A stretch of 64,000 nucleotides of DNA from Membranipora membranacea (GCA_914767715.1 OU612074.1:8573501-8637500), one strand, 5' to 3'; shown: positions 1-13,562, counted from the stretch's first letter. Numbers and translations are program-made. Notes: generated by a model from the sequence alone, not told the origin.

Positions 1-894
1 CTGGTTCGAGTCTGGGTGAAGGCAATGTTTTGACCAGCTACTACCATTTATAATGCCAGTAGTCTCGACCTGTAGTAAGAGTTGTCTGTCTCGACGAGAC
101 GAGATACTGTCTCGAGGAGACAAGTCTCACGAGACCGGGAATTGTCTCGTCTCGTTGCCATCACTAGCGATTATGATAATACACCTGTATTTAAATTTTG
201 CCATGAGTTGAATTCTTTGATTGTCACTAATTTCATTTAAATTATATCATCAAACATATATGGAAAATATTATAGGATCAACAGATCAGAGAATTTTTTC
301 ATGTGCAAAGTATCAAAAATGCAAAAAAATTGGAATTTCCAGTATGAGTCCTGTCAAATGGGAGTATAGATAAGCATTTGGTCATCAAAGCTGCATGGCT
401 AGATTATTTGCGCCTTCCTGCACCAACTACCATCAACATAAGCTGATAATTTATTGTGCCTGACCTTAGCGAAACTAAAATTCTATGAAAACATATTTGT
501 ATGTGACGCAAACCTTAAACCGTTAATTTAGCTCGGCATCACAGTGATAGACTTGGCAGCTTATCTGAGCAGATGTTGCTACCGTTATATGACAATAGAT
601 GACCAAGCCAAAATATTTGTGGTCTCTGATTTAATGATAAGAAGATCAGCTGGGCTGTATCAAGGATCTTGATCCCATTATTTCACATTAAATCATATAC
701 TATCAACTGTAGAGCTCACATAGGTTATGGAGGTCGCCCTAAGTGATGTCAAGTGCTGCTTTAGATTTTCTTACTAAGCATTTAGCAGACGTCAACATTT
801 GACATAACGTGTATGTAAAGTGAAGTTGGGTAATTTTAAATTGTTGACTTCTCACTGAAGCAGTTTGAATTGTAAGTAATAGTACTTTGGAATA
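1..894. other. Upstream region of SLC17 copy A, no gene seen
   Basis: I see no coding exon here. The first ~30 bases hold a tRNA B-box-like stretch (ggttcgagtct), which suggests the end of a tRNA-derived SINE. Positions 85-165 carry a cluster of TCTCG / CGAGA motifs in both orientations. From about position 170 the sequence aligns by eye with 36,100-37,146 upstream of SLC17 copy C, so this is the shared 5' flank, and probably promoter, of the duplicated gene pair. Confidence 0.5.
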
Positions 895-3800
895 ATGGCT
901 GCCGAGTCAAAACAAGCAGATACCAAACTTAGTGGTGAAATGGATTACCAGAGCATGGATATTGTCACAGGTAAGTCTAACATGATGAGTACTAATGTAA
1001 TTTGAATTTTTAAAACTCTAGGGTTGTTTTGAGAAATAGAATGTACTTGAGTTCAGTATCACATCTATGTTTGAGATACTGCCCGGACTGTTGGGATCTG
1101 GTATGATCATTTACTATAGAATGATTTCCTTCCGTGGTATGTCACTCTTGCGCTAATCTATAAGGGCCTTTTGACTTTTAATTGTCACTCATTTCTCAGG
1201 AATCATATTTCCTTTGGAGCACTCCCGCACCTCTAGCTGAAACTTATGAATACCTTGCAAGAGATAAACACTGCCATATAATGCCGAATGATGTTATACT
1301 CTCCAACTTACACTAGAATCTTTGACCATTCGTTGCACTTCATTTATCTGTTTCGGAACATAAGCAGGAGAGTCTTGGCAGCATGCTGACGTCATGCCGC
1401 TGGACTCTGGGTTACATGTGCTGCCTCTGCTTCATAATGATAGAAACTATGAGAAGCAGCATGAGCATTGCTATCGTCTGCATGGTCAAACAACCGAGAC
1501 TGAATACCTCTAATTTAGTCAACGTCAGCATGACATCTGTGTGTGGAGGACAGATGGATGGTGATCAGAATGTGAGTGTCCCTACCGTTAGTAGAACAGA
1601 CCAAGAAAACCCGATCATGACAGCGACATGTCATGTCACCTCTCTAATCCCCCTATCACCCAATTTACTGACTAAAAATTTGAAACCCACCATAAATTGT
1701 GAATTGACATCAACACTGATCCGGGTTGCCTGCCTTCAGGTTTGCTCCCTTTCCGCTAATTAGTGGTAGGGGTAGGGAGAGGAGAGCTGGAGGGGGGGGG
1801 GGGGGCGAGGAAAGCAATTTCAAGCGCAGGCAAACTTATCAAACCTGGTTTAATAAAACCCTGATGGCATAGATTGGAGAAAATGAGTGTTAGTACTTGT
1901 TGCATGAATTCAGGATATACGTCTTGGAATCCATAAGCTATGCTGAAGATGATTCAACAGTGGTAACATAATAATTTGGTGTACACAGATAAAACACTTC
2001 TCTTTCCGCAACTATGGTAAATTAGCAGATGTCTTAGATATAATATACTACTTCCTCTTAAATCTTAATTCGTTCAGTAGTTTAATTGCTCAAACTTTGG
2101 GTTTGGGTTGATGGTAGAAGCATTTCATGATCAAGCAAGCACATTCCAGCGTTTGGACTGTGGTGCTACAACCATCAACCTGTCAAAGTTCGAGCGCTTG
2201 AACTATTTAGAAATCATTTGATTACTGAGCTACACATCTCTTAATAACCTGTCATAGAGTCATTTAACTAGTTACATAACGGGTCAGAAGGGTGCATCTC
2301 AACCTAACTATCCAGATTTTGTTATCATTATACAGACCAGCAAATTTCATGAAGGAGATGTGGGATGGGACAAAACTCAACAAGGCTGGGTACTCAGTGC
2401 ATTTTTCTACGGATATCTCGTCACCCAGGTACCTGCTGGAATATTAGCTGGCAGATTCGGAGGAAAGAGAGTTGCTCTTGTATGTGTGAGCCTCTATGGG
2501 GTTGTCACTATGTTAATACCTGTCGCTGCAAGGTATGTTATGTTTTTCGTTTCAACATTTCTTGTCTCCACATATCAATCAATTAAAACAGCAACTCATC
2601 TGTCATTACGTCTTGCCACCAACAGGCCTGCCTAGTGTCTTGCAGGCCCATAAGTAATGAATGAAAGCAATGACTTCCAGACTGGGTTTGTTGATAGTAA
2701 CAGATTAGAGGTCAGCATTTTTGGGGTGAATAACTATGTGGCTAGACGCAGAAATTTAAGATAGCACTGTCGTCATTCTAAGAGATCGAAGTAAGAAATA
2801 AGATTACAGAAGTAAGAGCTAAGAAGCATAGATTTGTTGCATAAAAACTGTATAAATCTCTTGACAGCTTATAAAAGAATGAAAACCTACCTTGATGATA
2901 CAAATTACTTACAGGCATGTCATGTCATAACCCTTTCCCTCATTAGCCACATCTTGAGAAAAAAAGTTAAAACAGGTGTTGGAAATTGGTATAAGTATGT
3001 TACTCTTCAATACTTTGCTGCTAAAAGTTTGTTCTTGTCATGAAAATAAAGACACAATCATAGACTCATATACCCACCTATCCCTAATATTAAGTCACAT
3101 ATAGTAGAGTTGGTTACTCTCAGTCTGATGAATGTAAGTCAAGCTGGGGACGGGGGTAGAAGGCAGATACACTCTAACTTGTCTAACTGAACTATGTTTG
3201 GAGTTGTACCACTACTTTACATGACACGATAACTCCTCCTCCTGTTAAACATTGGATTATCTACTCCTTTCTCATCAATAAGACAGCTGCTACTTGGCGG
3301 AAAACTCATAAGAAATTGTATCCATAAATTTGTAGGTTGCAGTGCACGGGAGTTTTCTTCATCATTATTGAACTTGAACTCAACAGATCACCCGAAAGCT
3401 TTTGAGAAATGTTTTTGACCTTCTCACTTGAGTCATGTATATTTTCAGGTATGATGGTATTGATTATGAAACATCTGCTACTCTTGTCATACTTCTGCGA
3501 GTTCTGTCGGGAATGATCTGTGGCGGTGTTATGCCATCTCTATTCAGTATGCTTGGAAAGTGGGTCCCTACTTATGAGAGAAGTAAACTCACAGTACTCA
3601 CCATATCAGGTCAAAGGGTGAGTGAACTGAAATAAATGGGCTTGGTGTAAACTATTAGAAACACTTTCTTTGCATAATAGCAAGAATATCAGTATCAATG
3701 GCCAAGATTGTACAAAGGTTACAGCAAGGAGTGATAGTTCGAAAAAAGTGACATTTAAGGTGCAATCTCCCTGCTAAAGGAATTTCCAATCGATAAAAAT

Positions 3801-6800
3801 TAGCTTTAGAAGTTAGTAGCCAAAATGTCAAATTGTTTTCCTTAAACTGTATTTTTTTTCATCTTCCAGGGCAAGATAAAGACGATATTAAAATTTGGAC
3901 ACCCTCATTTAAGCTGCCTCAACATATTATTCTGCTTCATTTTTGCTTACCATTCTGACCCTCTGCACACTGATTTCGAGATTACACTATTGGCATGTGT
4001 ATCTCTGATTGATAGAGCTTCTGTCGTAAATAATTGGCACCTACATTCGGCTGAAAGAGGGGCAACTTTGATTTTTATCAAACAGACATGATCGAAAAAG
4101 ATATACATAGCTCTGCATTATTAGCAATTTTTCTTCTCTCTTCTGAGCTTAGGCTAGCAATACACAGTTTCGATGTAACTTTGTTTGTCAAAAATATGTA
4201 CTTTATGCTCTTCTGAAACTGAAAATAGGTAAGGTAAGATTTTCTAAAGTTAAATTAAAATATTTCAACGAGAAATGAGAAAATGATAAGTGTATATCCA
4301 AAAGTTTGGGTAATCATCCATACGTCTCCTAAACGCTGAATTTCAGCTGCCCTGAGGCTAGGTGAAATAATTCACGCTCTATCGATCAGAGATATACATG
4401 CAATAGTATATCATGAGATCAGTGTGGACCCTCTGATATAGCTTCTGCCAAAAATCTCTTACAAATCTTGTGAAAGTTTGGGCATTTAATCCGATCACCT
4501 GCATCTATCCAATCAGGTGTCCACTTCATTATGTATAATCCTGCCTGCTAAAGACAGTTAGTTTACTAAGTTTTTATAATTCATACAGCTTGGATGCATA
4601 CTGATCTTGGCTGTTGGTGGGTTTTTCTGTGAGTGGGAGTCTTTCTCTGGAGGCTGGCCGAGTATATTCTACATGAGCGGAGGGTTGAGTATACTCTTCT
4701 GTATTGCCTGGAGCTTCATGGTTTATGATTCTCCCGCAGATCACCCGAGAATATCCCAAGAGGAGAAGGAATATATTATGGCAAATACACATCAGACCCA
4801 ACCTGATAAAAAGGTATCTATTTGTTTTTAGCCTTGAAGAGAATCATTCCACCTCCAGTGCACATTAGGTTCAATGCCAGCCATCATTATCTGTTTGTGT
4901 ACTCGAATCTCCCAGCATATCATCTCAACAGTATATCATGGAACTTCCTCCTTTACTTCAGGTAGGAATTATTCTTGGCGTCTAAGATGTCATGTAATTC
5001 AGATGTATTTTCATTGGGACCTGGGAGACGTGATTCCCAACAAATGTTATACAAAATGATATTACAATTGTGGCTTGTCACAGTACCTCACTTTAACCGG
5101 TTTTCTTTTTGTCACAGAAACAGGTTCCATGGCTGAAGATTCTGTCCTCGCCAGCTATATGGGCTATCATTGTGGCTCATGTCTCCTACAACTTTGGACT
5201 CTATGCTGTAAACACAAAGCTTCCAGCCTATATGAAAGAAGTTCTGGGACTGGATATTAAGGCTGTGAGTGTTGGTAACTATTGGTAGCTGGTTGAATTT
5301 GCTAATGGCTAGCATTTATGCTTACATTCAAGTTAATGACAGTGTGAATTAGAATCGAGGGTGTGGCAACCGTTAGATAAAGAACCATGAATGATTCACA
5401 TCTTTTATTATACCCATGCTCTTTGGAACAGACTGTGAGTGTTGTTGACTATTGTAACTGATTGTGGATTGATCCTAATATTATTCTATCTTTCGCAAGA
5501 ATGATCTACTGTTACAATAGTCTTTTTTCCGTGCTCTGTAGAACGGACTATACTCAACTCTGCCCTATATAGCAATGGTGATTGTGGCCAACACAGCATC
5601 TTTTGTAATAGACAAGATTAGAAAAGAAGAGCTGGTCTCAACAGCGGTCACCAGGAAGGTGGCTTTGGCAATTGGTTAGTGAATAGAGTGGAATCAGTTG
5701 TTCAGAAATTTGCACTTTGTAATTGAGTTAATCCTAAAAAAATTTGTTTGAGTTGCATCCTCTTATGAATACAAAAATCAACTGTGTTTTGCATATATTA
5801 TTATTCAACAAACGGAAAGTGAGTTCATTGACTACACTACACCACAGTGGCTGACCATTATGTTTACTTACATTACAGCGTTTATCATACCTGCCGGATT
5901 TCTGATAGCTGCTGGATTTATCCCATGTGACAAGAAATACTTAGGAATCATCTTCATCACAGCAGCAGTGGGCCTTCTTGGGTTCGCTAATTCTGCTTTT
6001 ACTGTGAACATACATGACATCGCATCAAGGTGAGCCTTGTGGATATAATTGGTTCAAGTAAACAATCTGAGTCATCTGAAGTGTTAAATATCTAATGTAT
6101 TGGTCCTTGATTAGTTGAAAGGAGAAAGAGTCAAGCTTGAGTTGAAATTCAGACGATACAGAATTTCTAATCTTTTTGATTTAACTACCGGTTAATTTTC
6201 ATGCCATCCCAATTTTGAGTTATTATGCAATAAGAGCTGGGATTCAAGGATTTAAACAAGATCTGATAACACATTTACTTTAACCTACAAACTTGATAAG
6301 TTGTGGTTTTCGCCGCTCAGGATTTTGGGTAGATCTCTCAGTGTTCCAGCAAATATGGCTGATATCGCTTTAACTTCAGATGTAGAAAAGTTCAAAAATT
6401 GTTGAGGCAGTTTTAATTATAGCAAGTTCTCACAAGTAGGTACCAACTGTTGGTATGAATTGTGTACACATACTATTTTGACTTTTGATCTTCTTATAAT
6501 TTGATTAAGATTTTCCGGAGAGATATTTGCAACCAGCAATATGTTTGCTACATTATCTGGAATAGTAGCGCCGACACTTGTGAACGCACTCACTCCCACG
6601 GTAGGTTTATATGACGATCTGACCTGATCTCACTACAGTTACTCATTAACTTAAAAAAAGCCTATTTTGAATTGAAACTGTTCTGTAGCAGAACTCAACC
6701 AACAGTTCTATATGAAGTGCAACATATTCACAACAGTGGCTCACTAAATCAATTTCTAAATCGTAATCTTCCGGACAGAGATCCAAGAGGTTTAAAAATC

Positions 6801-7270
6801 CTATAATGGTAATTAACAGTAATGTTAAACAGGTAGAAAACTAAATCGATGCAGCATCATGCGATTTTGTTTACATGACAGACAGTTTTTTTATTGACAG
6901 CGTCTTTATAAGGGGTAGGTGCAATAAGTTTGAGGCTGAAATTTCTGAGACTTACTGCTAGGTAAGACAGGGCTTTTCAGATCGACCGCTTAGGAAATTG
7001 AAAACAGTAGGGACTTAGGCTAAGACTTTTAACTGTAAACCACAATGCTATACTCTGATTGTTTTCTCTAAGTAATCGACTTGTTTTTCGCATTTACAGG
7101 GTAGTGTTGAAGAGTGGCGTATAGTATTTTACATATGGGCTGGCGTATTTGTGTTTGGAGCCTGTTTCTATGCACTGCTTGCTCGAGGTGAGACTCAGGA
7201 TTGGGCTACTGGAGACGTCTCCCCTATGGACGAAAATTTATCCTCTCTCCCACAAGCAGAGAAAGAATAA
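895..7270 (+). CDS. SLC17-family anion transporter, copy A (intron 1 acceptor damaged)
   Basis: This is a sialin / vesicular-glutamate-transporter-type member of the major facilitator superfamily, expected to move organic anions across a lysosomal, vesicular or plasma membrane. Ten exons: 895-970, 1357-1571, 2336-2532, 3449-3617, 4589-4813, 5118-5264, 5542-5674, 5879-6029, 6510-6600, 7100-7270. They sum to 1575 nt (524 aa), close to the family's usual ~500. Visible hallmarks are the MFS loop motif GRFGGKR in exon 3, and in exon 4 the TM4 pattern LRVLSG followed by W-V-P-x-Y-E-R-S. The start MAAESKQ matches the first exon of copy C. One thing is odd: the exon 2 acceptor reads ttcgg where copies B, C, D and E have a normal AG, so correct splicing of intron 1 is doubtful. 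An ATG at 1383 inside exon 2 could serve as an alternative start. A poly(A) signal AATAAA lies at 7627-7632. Substrate specificity cannot be read from the sequence. Confidence 0.82.
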
Positions 7271-8465
7271 AACTGTTCACTCATAGATTTAAATTTCTCT
7301 ATCTTTTTTCCATATGACTTTCGATAATGCAGACCATTTGTTCACACTTGATAGACGAATACATCCACACGCTATCACCAATTTTTGACCACAGATAGTC
7401 CAATAGTATTTGTATCCATTTATTTGAATGGCGGTTGAGAAGAATGAAATTGCTTAAAATTAAATACATTGGTCAAGATGCACTCGAAATGTTTAGCCAT
7501 TTGCTTCAACTATGTGTTTGTGTATATTATACCTCTTTAATTCTTCTTCTTGAACTCTTTATTATTTTGTTTTGCTTACTCTGACACATACGGAAGACTA
7601 TCATTTTAATGATGAAGATTGTTGTCAATAAATGTTAAAAAAATGCAAATATATATTCGGTGGGCTCACCTAGACGTGATGTCTTGTATGTTTACTGGGT
7701 AGCCAGAGTTCGCGAACCCAAAAAGGCCAACTGCTATCGTGAAGAAGGTAATTCCTAAGAAGTTCATGTGACAGGGTTATGTCCGGCGGCGACCAGGAAC
7801 CCAGCAGGGATGATAAATGCTAGAATAATAAGTATGCATAACGTTAGTCTATCCTGGTGTAATGACTATGCATCCAATGTAGAAGTAATTGTTGGTTTAT
7901 AATTATGATGGGATGAGATATATGTAAACACTACTCTGCCCGAGCTGGCAAAACACAGTAACTGACATATTTTTTTAAATTTCTCCTTTTTCTTTTTAAA
8001 ATGATCACTATATCAAGGGCTGCAGCTTAAAAAATATTTGGGTCCCACATTGCCCCCAACCCCTTATTCTACAACCGACTTAAAACATTAACTGACTAAA
8101 TTATTTAGTTTGGTTGATCGATTGACCTCCATTCGCTTACCAATCGCCAGAGCCACTTTCCTGGTGACCACTGTTGAGACCACCTCCTCTTTTCTAATCT
8201 TGTCTGTTCCAAAAGATGCTGTGTTCCCCACAATCACCATAGCTATATAAGGCAGAGTAGAGTACAGTCCATTCTACAGAGTGTGGAAAGAAACAATTCG
8301 ACATTGACCAAGCATAACCTAAAGGTAGTTGTTACCATACACTCCAATTTATACCATTAAGGTTTCGGATATTAGCCAAATAACTAAGGTTTGTAATTTT
8401 CTCGGTTTTTAAGTTCTTATTGTAGTCTCTCTTTACTTAGTGTTTCCAAACCCTCAATTTTCTTT

Positions 8466-8546
8466 ATATAAAACTTCTCATGATTGCAATTGAATTAAAA
8501 TTTTTCTTCAATTTTAATTCAATTGCAATCATGAGAAGTTTTATAT
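8466..8546. repeat. Perfect AT-rich inverted repeat (37-bp arms, 7-bp loop)
   Basis: Positions 8466-8502 and 8510-8546 are exact reverse complements by eye, separated by tttcttc. It lies in intron 6 of pseudogene B. The size and perfection fit a small foldback element (MITE) or a recently formed palindrome. I did not find a convincing target-site duplication beyond a possible TA. Confidence 0.85.
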
Positions 8547-9348
8547 TATGGCACTGGCGTCCATGCAAATCAATGGGAGCTGTCAATAACCGGGACCATT
8601 TGGGTTAGGCGCCATTCTCATTCTATGTATGGTAGCATCAATAGATTATGGACAGTCTATAATCAGTTACAATAGGTGTAGGTAACAACACTCACGACCT
8701 TTATGTCCAGACCCAGTACTTCCTTCATATGCTGGCAGCTTAGTTTTTGTAGCAAAGACTCCAAAATCAAAAGAGACGTGAGCCACAATGATAGCCCAGT
8801 CAGCTGGTGAGGAAAATAGGATTGGGGTTGGGGCTTAGGATAGCTAGGTTAGGGAAGGCAAAAACGCCTAGCTATGAATAGGCCTGTATATCACCTTAAC
8901 GATACCATAGCCTATCTAAAAGCACCCCACTCCTATGGAATATACGGAGTGTCTAGACACACTTAAGGGATCTATAATATCACTATGATTAAGCCTACTG
9001 GAGTGCATGTAGTAGAGGTGTTTAGGACAACTCCTCGATGTTCTATTGCGAAGCACATTTTCTGATTTTTGCCATTTGGAAAAATGTTAGCTGATACAGA
9101 CTAGATATAAATATGCTCTCATATTTCTGGAGTAGACAACTTCTTATATGAATACAGAACAGCTCAGGCGAACAGTTTCTAAATTTGCTTGTTTAAAATT
9201 AACTCTGTATAGTGCACCTGACATGAAATTACAAAGCTATCATATTGACCTCGAAGAGCTATGAGGCAAACACGGATCTCTTGTCCAAGCCTTTGAGCTT
9301 GTGAGTCTTTGAGTCTTCACAGATAAGAAATCTATCAAAATAAAAATG

Positions 9349-9431
9349 CGCAGTCGGCAGGAATCGAACCTGCACGGGCAGAGCCCAAATGATTTCTAGT
9401 CAATCGCCTTAACCACTCGGGCCACGACTGC
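9349..9431 (-). tRNA. tRNA-Ser, anticodon AGA
   Basis: Read on the minus strand, this 83-nt sequence starts GCAGTCG and ends CGACTGC plus a G discriminator, giving a seven-pair acceptor stem. It has the class II layout of serine tRNAs: a GTGGTTAAGGCG D-arm, a CTAGAAA anticodon loop with AGA, a GGGCTCTGCCC long variable arm, and a GGTTCGATTCC T-arm that doubles as the pol III B box. Two deviations from the usual animal tRNA-Ser are an extra C in the D-stem (GGCCCGAG) and one T-T mismatch in the anticodon stem, so it may be a weak or decaying gene. It sits inside intron 5 of pseudogene B. Confidence 0.8.
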
Positions 9432-9872
9432 TGTTGGTGCCAAATTACCATGGTAACAGATTTAAACATGTGAGATCAGATGAACATGAGAACCGTAAGT
9501 GGTAGCAGGCAACATTGTGATAGTATTGTGTCCCTAGGTCACAACGTTGAATGTAGTATAACAAACAACATACCGAATTGGGCCGCCACCAAAATTCAGT
9601 TGGTTAAAATAAATTATATTGAGAATTCTTTTGACATTAGATAAGAATATTTGGATAGACTTTCACCCATGCCAAGTATATAGTGCCATTGCAAACATTC
9701 CAAGGCCAAGATTTGATATCAAATTTAAGGCCTATTCTGTCATCAAATCATGTGTGGTGTTATGATTACACTCCCATATAATTGGTTTAAGACATTTTTT
9801 TAACCTGCATAAAACTCCTCTTGAATTTATAACTTCAGAACATATTCACAGGTACGGTAAACTAACATGTTT

Positions 9873-9957
9873 GCGCAATCGGAGAGATTCAAACCTGCCC
9901 AGCAGAGCCCAATTGATTGCTAGTCAATCACCTGAACAGACAACACCACGAAATTGC
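9873..9957 (-). pseudogene. Degenerate tRNA-Ser-like sequence
   Basis: About 450 bp from the tRNA-Ser gene, on the same strand, is a related sequence with the same GATTGACTAG stretch, a GGGCTCTG variable arm and a damaged B box (GGTTTGAATC). The D-arm is not recognisable, the acceptor stem is only partly paired, and the loop reads CTAGCAA instead of CTAGAAA. This fits a tRNA pseudogene or a tRNA-derived SINE head copied from the neighbouring gene. Confidence 0.6.
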
Positions 9958-12900
9958 AATTTTTATATATGCTTTTATGCTTTTATGCTTGTATCGGCAG
10001 CCAGGGAAAATGATGTTAGAAGTAAAACGCAACAATATTTATAGGCTTCTTATGCTGATCTGAAGATGATGAATGTTTGCACTTTTTAATACAAAAGCCG
10101 AGAATGATTCGGTCAAGCACAAATATTTTAAAAAGTGGTCATGGTTCGGGTGGTTTTGGATAGCCAAAAATAATACTGACGGAGTGAATTTCTGTAGATA
10201 TGATGTCAGGAGAAATTCTTAATGATTGAAGGAGAACATGTTTATCATCTTGTATCCTTCATCAAATGCTGTAAAGATGAAATGTTGGGGAATTCAGATA
10301 ACTATATTCATGGACATTGGTTTGACATAGGGTGAATTGCAATATGAAATTGTTTTCAAAGTTGGAACAACCTATAGATACCTTTATATCAAGTTGTACT
10401 TGATGTGTATTTGCCATAATATATTCCCTCTCTTGATTGGATATTCTTGGGTGATCTAATAGCCAGGATCAGTATGGTCCCAAGTACTCTCGCCTGGGGG
10501 GCTGTCGGAAGAGGGGCAAAAGTCTGGGGGGCTCAGACTAGGTACCAAGCTGAAATATACAGAGCTACATAGTGAAACAATCGGTATTCAGCTGGCAAGG
10601 GAAAAGCACAAAAATGAAGTGTGATCGACATGTGATTGAATAAATTGAATTGGAATCTTGGATTGGGCGAGCTCTCATTGAAAGTACAAGTAACAACAGG
10701 TAATGCGACACTTGTTTTATTGATAAGTTTTTCTTAGTATAAAGATTTTTTGTGTACCTTTTTTTCTGCAACTATCATGGAATGTGAAGTGTGGGGAAGC
10801 AACAATGATTGGCAAAGCTTCATAAGATGAGCAAGCTAAAAGAGAGTGTCATCCCCTCAGATATCTTTTTTATTTTTGCACAGCATCAGTGATGAATATG
10901 GCGTCTTGGCTTTGAATTAATCTGCAAAATTCACAGATACATGTATAAAATAATGCTTCACTTTCAACCTTTAAATATTTGACATATGATATTGGTGAAA
11001 TTTATCAGCAGCGAAATTATCATGATTTGGAACCAAGTGGAAAGGGGTAATATTATGGTTATGGAATAGATGACAAATTATGTGAAATGAGCATACCAAA
11101 TGTGCTACCAAGCAACTGTCATAATGGAAAAACAATTGACTTTTTTTATCGGGAAGTAAATCAATTTGTAAACATTATTTCCTAAATTTATGTTGCCAAA
11201 TCCATTGATCAAAGAATTTCCCATAGAAGGAGGTATTTATTGTTAACCATTCAGTTAGATACTTACTCTTTGCCCTGACTTAGTCAGTACTGTAAGTTTA
11301 CTTCTCTCATAAGTAGGTACCCATCTCCAAGGTAGACTAATGAAAGACGGGACCACACCACTGCAGATAATTCCGCACAAAACTCGAAAATGTGACAAGA
11401 ATGGCGGACACCTCATAATTCATACCATCATATCTGGGAAAGGATAAACACATTAGCCAAATATTTTTTTGTGAGCATTCAAGCTGTTTGATTTACCCCA
11501 TGTTTTTGACAATGCGAGCGAGCTTTAACAATATACCCGTGATGTGCGGGTTAACGAAATATTTGTGTAACGAGCAAGTCAAAATCTTCGGAATGCAATC
11601 CCCTGTTGAGATTCTTGTCAAGAAGTGCCATGTAGAAATTTTTGATCATACTATGAGTTACCATCACATGTCAAACAGTAGTTCATCTCTACTATTCCCT
11701 TCAGTCCTTACTTTGAAATGAAGATATCTTATAAACTTTCAGGTTATACTGTACCCCACCACACTAGTCAGGTAAAATTGCTGTCCTCTGATTTATATTT
11801 TTCTCCGCAACTATGTTCCACAAATGGTGAGTCACTCAATTCCAAGTCAATATTATCGAGCCGTTGGTGTCAATCCATTTTGCAGACTATTCTTATTGTT
11901 TGGGAAAAGAATGGTCAGAATTTAACAGGGACTAACCTGGCGGCAACAGGTATTAACAAAGTGACGACGCCATACAAGCTCATACAGACTAGCACAAACC
12001 TCTTTCCTCCGAATCTGCCAGCTATTATACCACCGGGAACTTGTGTGACAAGATATCCATAGAAGAATGCGCTGAGTATCCAGCCTTGTTGAGTCTCATC
12101 CCATTCTATTTCTCCTTCGTGTAATTTGCTGATCTGTAAAATCCACTTTAGTTTATAACTTTCAAATAACCTGACTGGTTGAGCAGGATTTGATCATCAA
12201 CCCACACGCTACCTCTTTATGAAGACAATGACAGTGATACTAAATTTGCGTTGAGTTGCAATGATGGTTTCATGCCACCTTGTATCAATACAATAAAATA
12301 TAGATACTATATTATATGCTCACATGGCCAATTCAATCACTTACATTTTGATATGCGTTCATTTGCCCGCCGCATACAGATGTCTGGCTCATGTTGGCTA
12401 AACTAGAGATATTAAGTTTCGGTTGTTTGACCATGCAGGCGATAGCGATACTCATGCTGCTTCTCATAGTCTCAAGCATAATGTGACAGAGGCAGCACAT
12501 ATACGCCAGGGTCCAACAGCATGACGCCAGCATGCTGCCAATACTCTCCTGTTTATTCTCTGTATGAGTAAAATAATGTAGGTTGGTTGATCAAATAAAA
12601 TGCTGTATAAGGATGTCACACAATTGGAAATTTTGATGGCACAAAACGCATTACTCCATCAACTTTTAAATTACAGTAAAAAGACTCAGCATTTATTCAG
12701 GGCAGCACATATCACTTTTCTATCAGGCAAATTGGGCTGCGTTTTAATGGTCAAGTAATTATTTGGACGGCAATAAGCAAAAAGTTGTATGTTGTCGTTT
12801 GACACTGATTATTCCTGAAAGGGGAATTCAAAAATGAAGCCTAGAGATTGAATATCCCAAGGCAAACAAAAGAGAATTTTTAATTCTCAGGTTATCAGAA

Positions 12901-13562
12901 TAATATAAGTTGATTTCTACCCTGATTATACATTGATTATAATCTTTGATTCTCTTTGTTACTCATGAAATGGCTAGGGTAACCTTTCTCAACATCTGTG
13001 CCTTGATTATCCATTTTGTCACATCTATTTATTTCATTTTTTTGGTCTAAAATTAAGATATTGACATGACTAAAACATGGTGAGTAACCTGCAAATTCAC
13101 CATGACTGTCTTTAATAATCATCAGTCAATTTTCCTATGATAATTGCTAATCCTGTAATTATCTTGGTAAGTTCCATACAATAGGGCCTAAGACATGATA
13201 TGAAAATGCATTACACAGCAGGCAACACAGTGTAATGTCTTTCAACTCAGCACCGTATCATTTAGACAACAGGACAAATGTCAAGTATTTAAAAAAATAT
13301 GAGATTAACAAAAACCAATCATAATTATAAAAATGTTAATCTATTTGAGCACACAAACTATACTATTTATTAAATTTTTTTTACTGTCAGATCTGATTTA
13401 TACATTCAATCGCATCTTGATCGTCAAATTAAAGTAAGCAAAACAAATAAACAAGGTGCAGATTTTCTTCATCATTATGAATGTGCATTCTCAATAAACC
13501 AGAAGAAAAGTTACATGAAACTTACAATGGAAAATTCAACCTACTGTTTTACATACCCGCTG

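Larger units (their letters stand above)
7670..12559 (-). pseudogene. SLC17-family pseudogene B
   Basis: Remnants of seven exons in the right order on the minus strand: exon 2 12345-12559 (intact), exon 3 11937-12133 (intact, GRFGGKR present), exon 4 11267-11433 (2-bp loss, frameshift), exon 5 about 10382-10477 (internal deletion of ~125 bp joining the start of the exon to the DHP region and removing a membrane segment), exon 6 about 8696-8820 (5' end lost and 2-bp frameshift), exon 7 8141-8273 (intact), exon 8 7670-7819 (1-bp loss followed by stops). Exon 1 and exons 9-10 were not found. It runs tail-to-tail into copy A and head-to-tail behind copy D. Two tRNA-Ser-like sequences and a perfect hairpin sit in its introns. 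The multiple independent lesions make it a clear pseudogene. Confidence 0.9.

Noticed and set aside
1572-1763. Coding extension of SLC17 A exon 2 past 1571
   Set aside because: A GTGAGT donor follows 1571 and all paralogues splice there; the extension is intron read-through.
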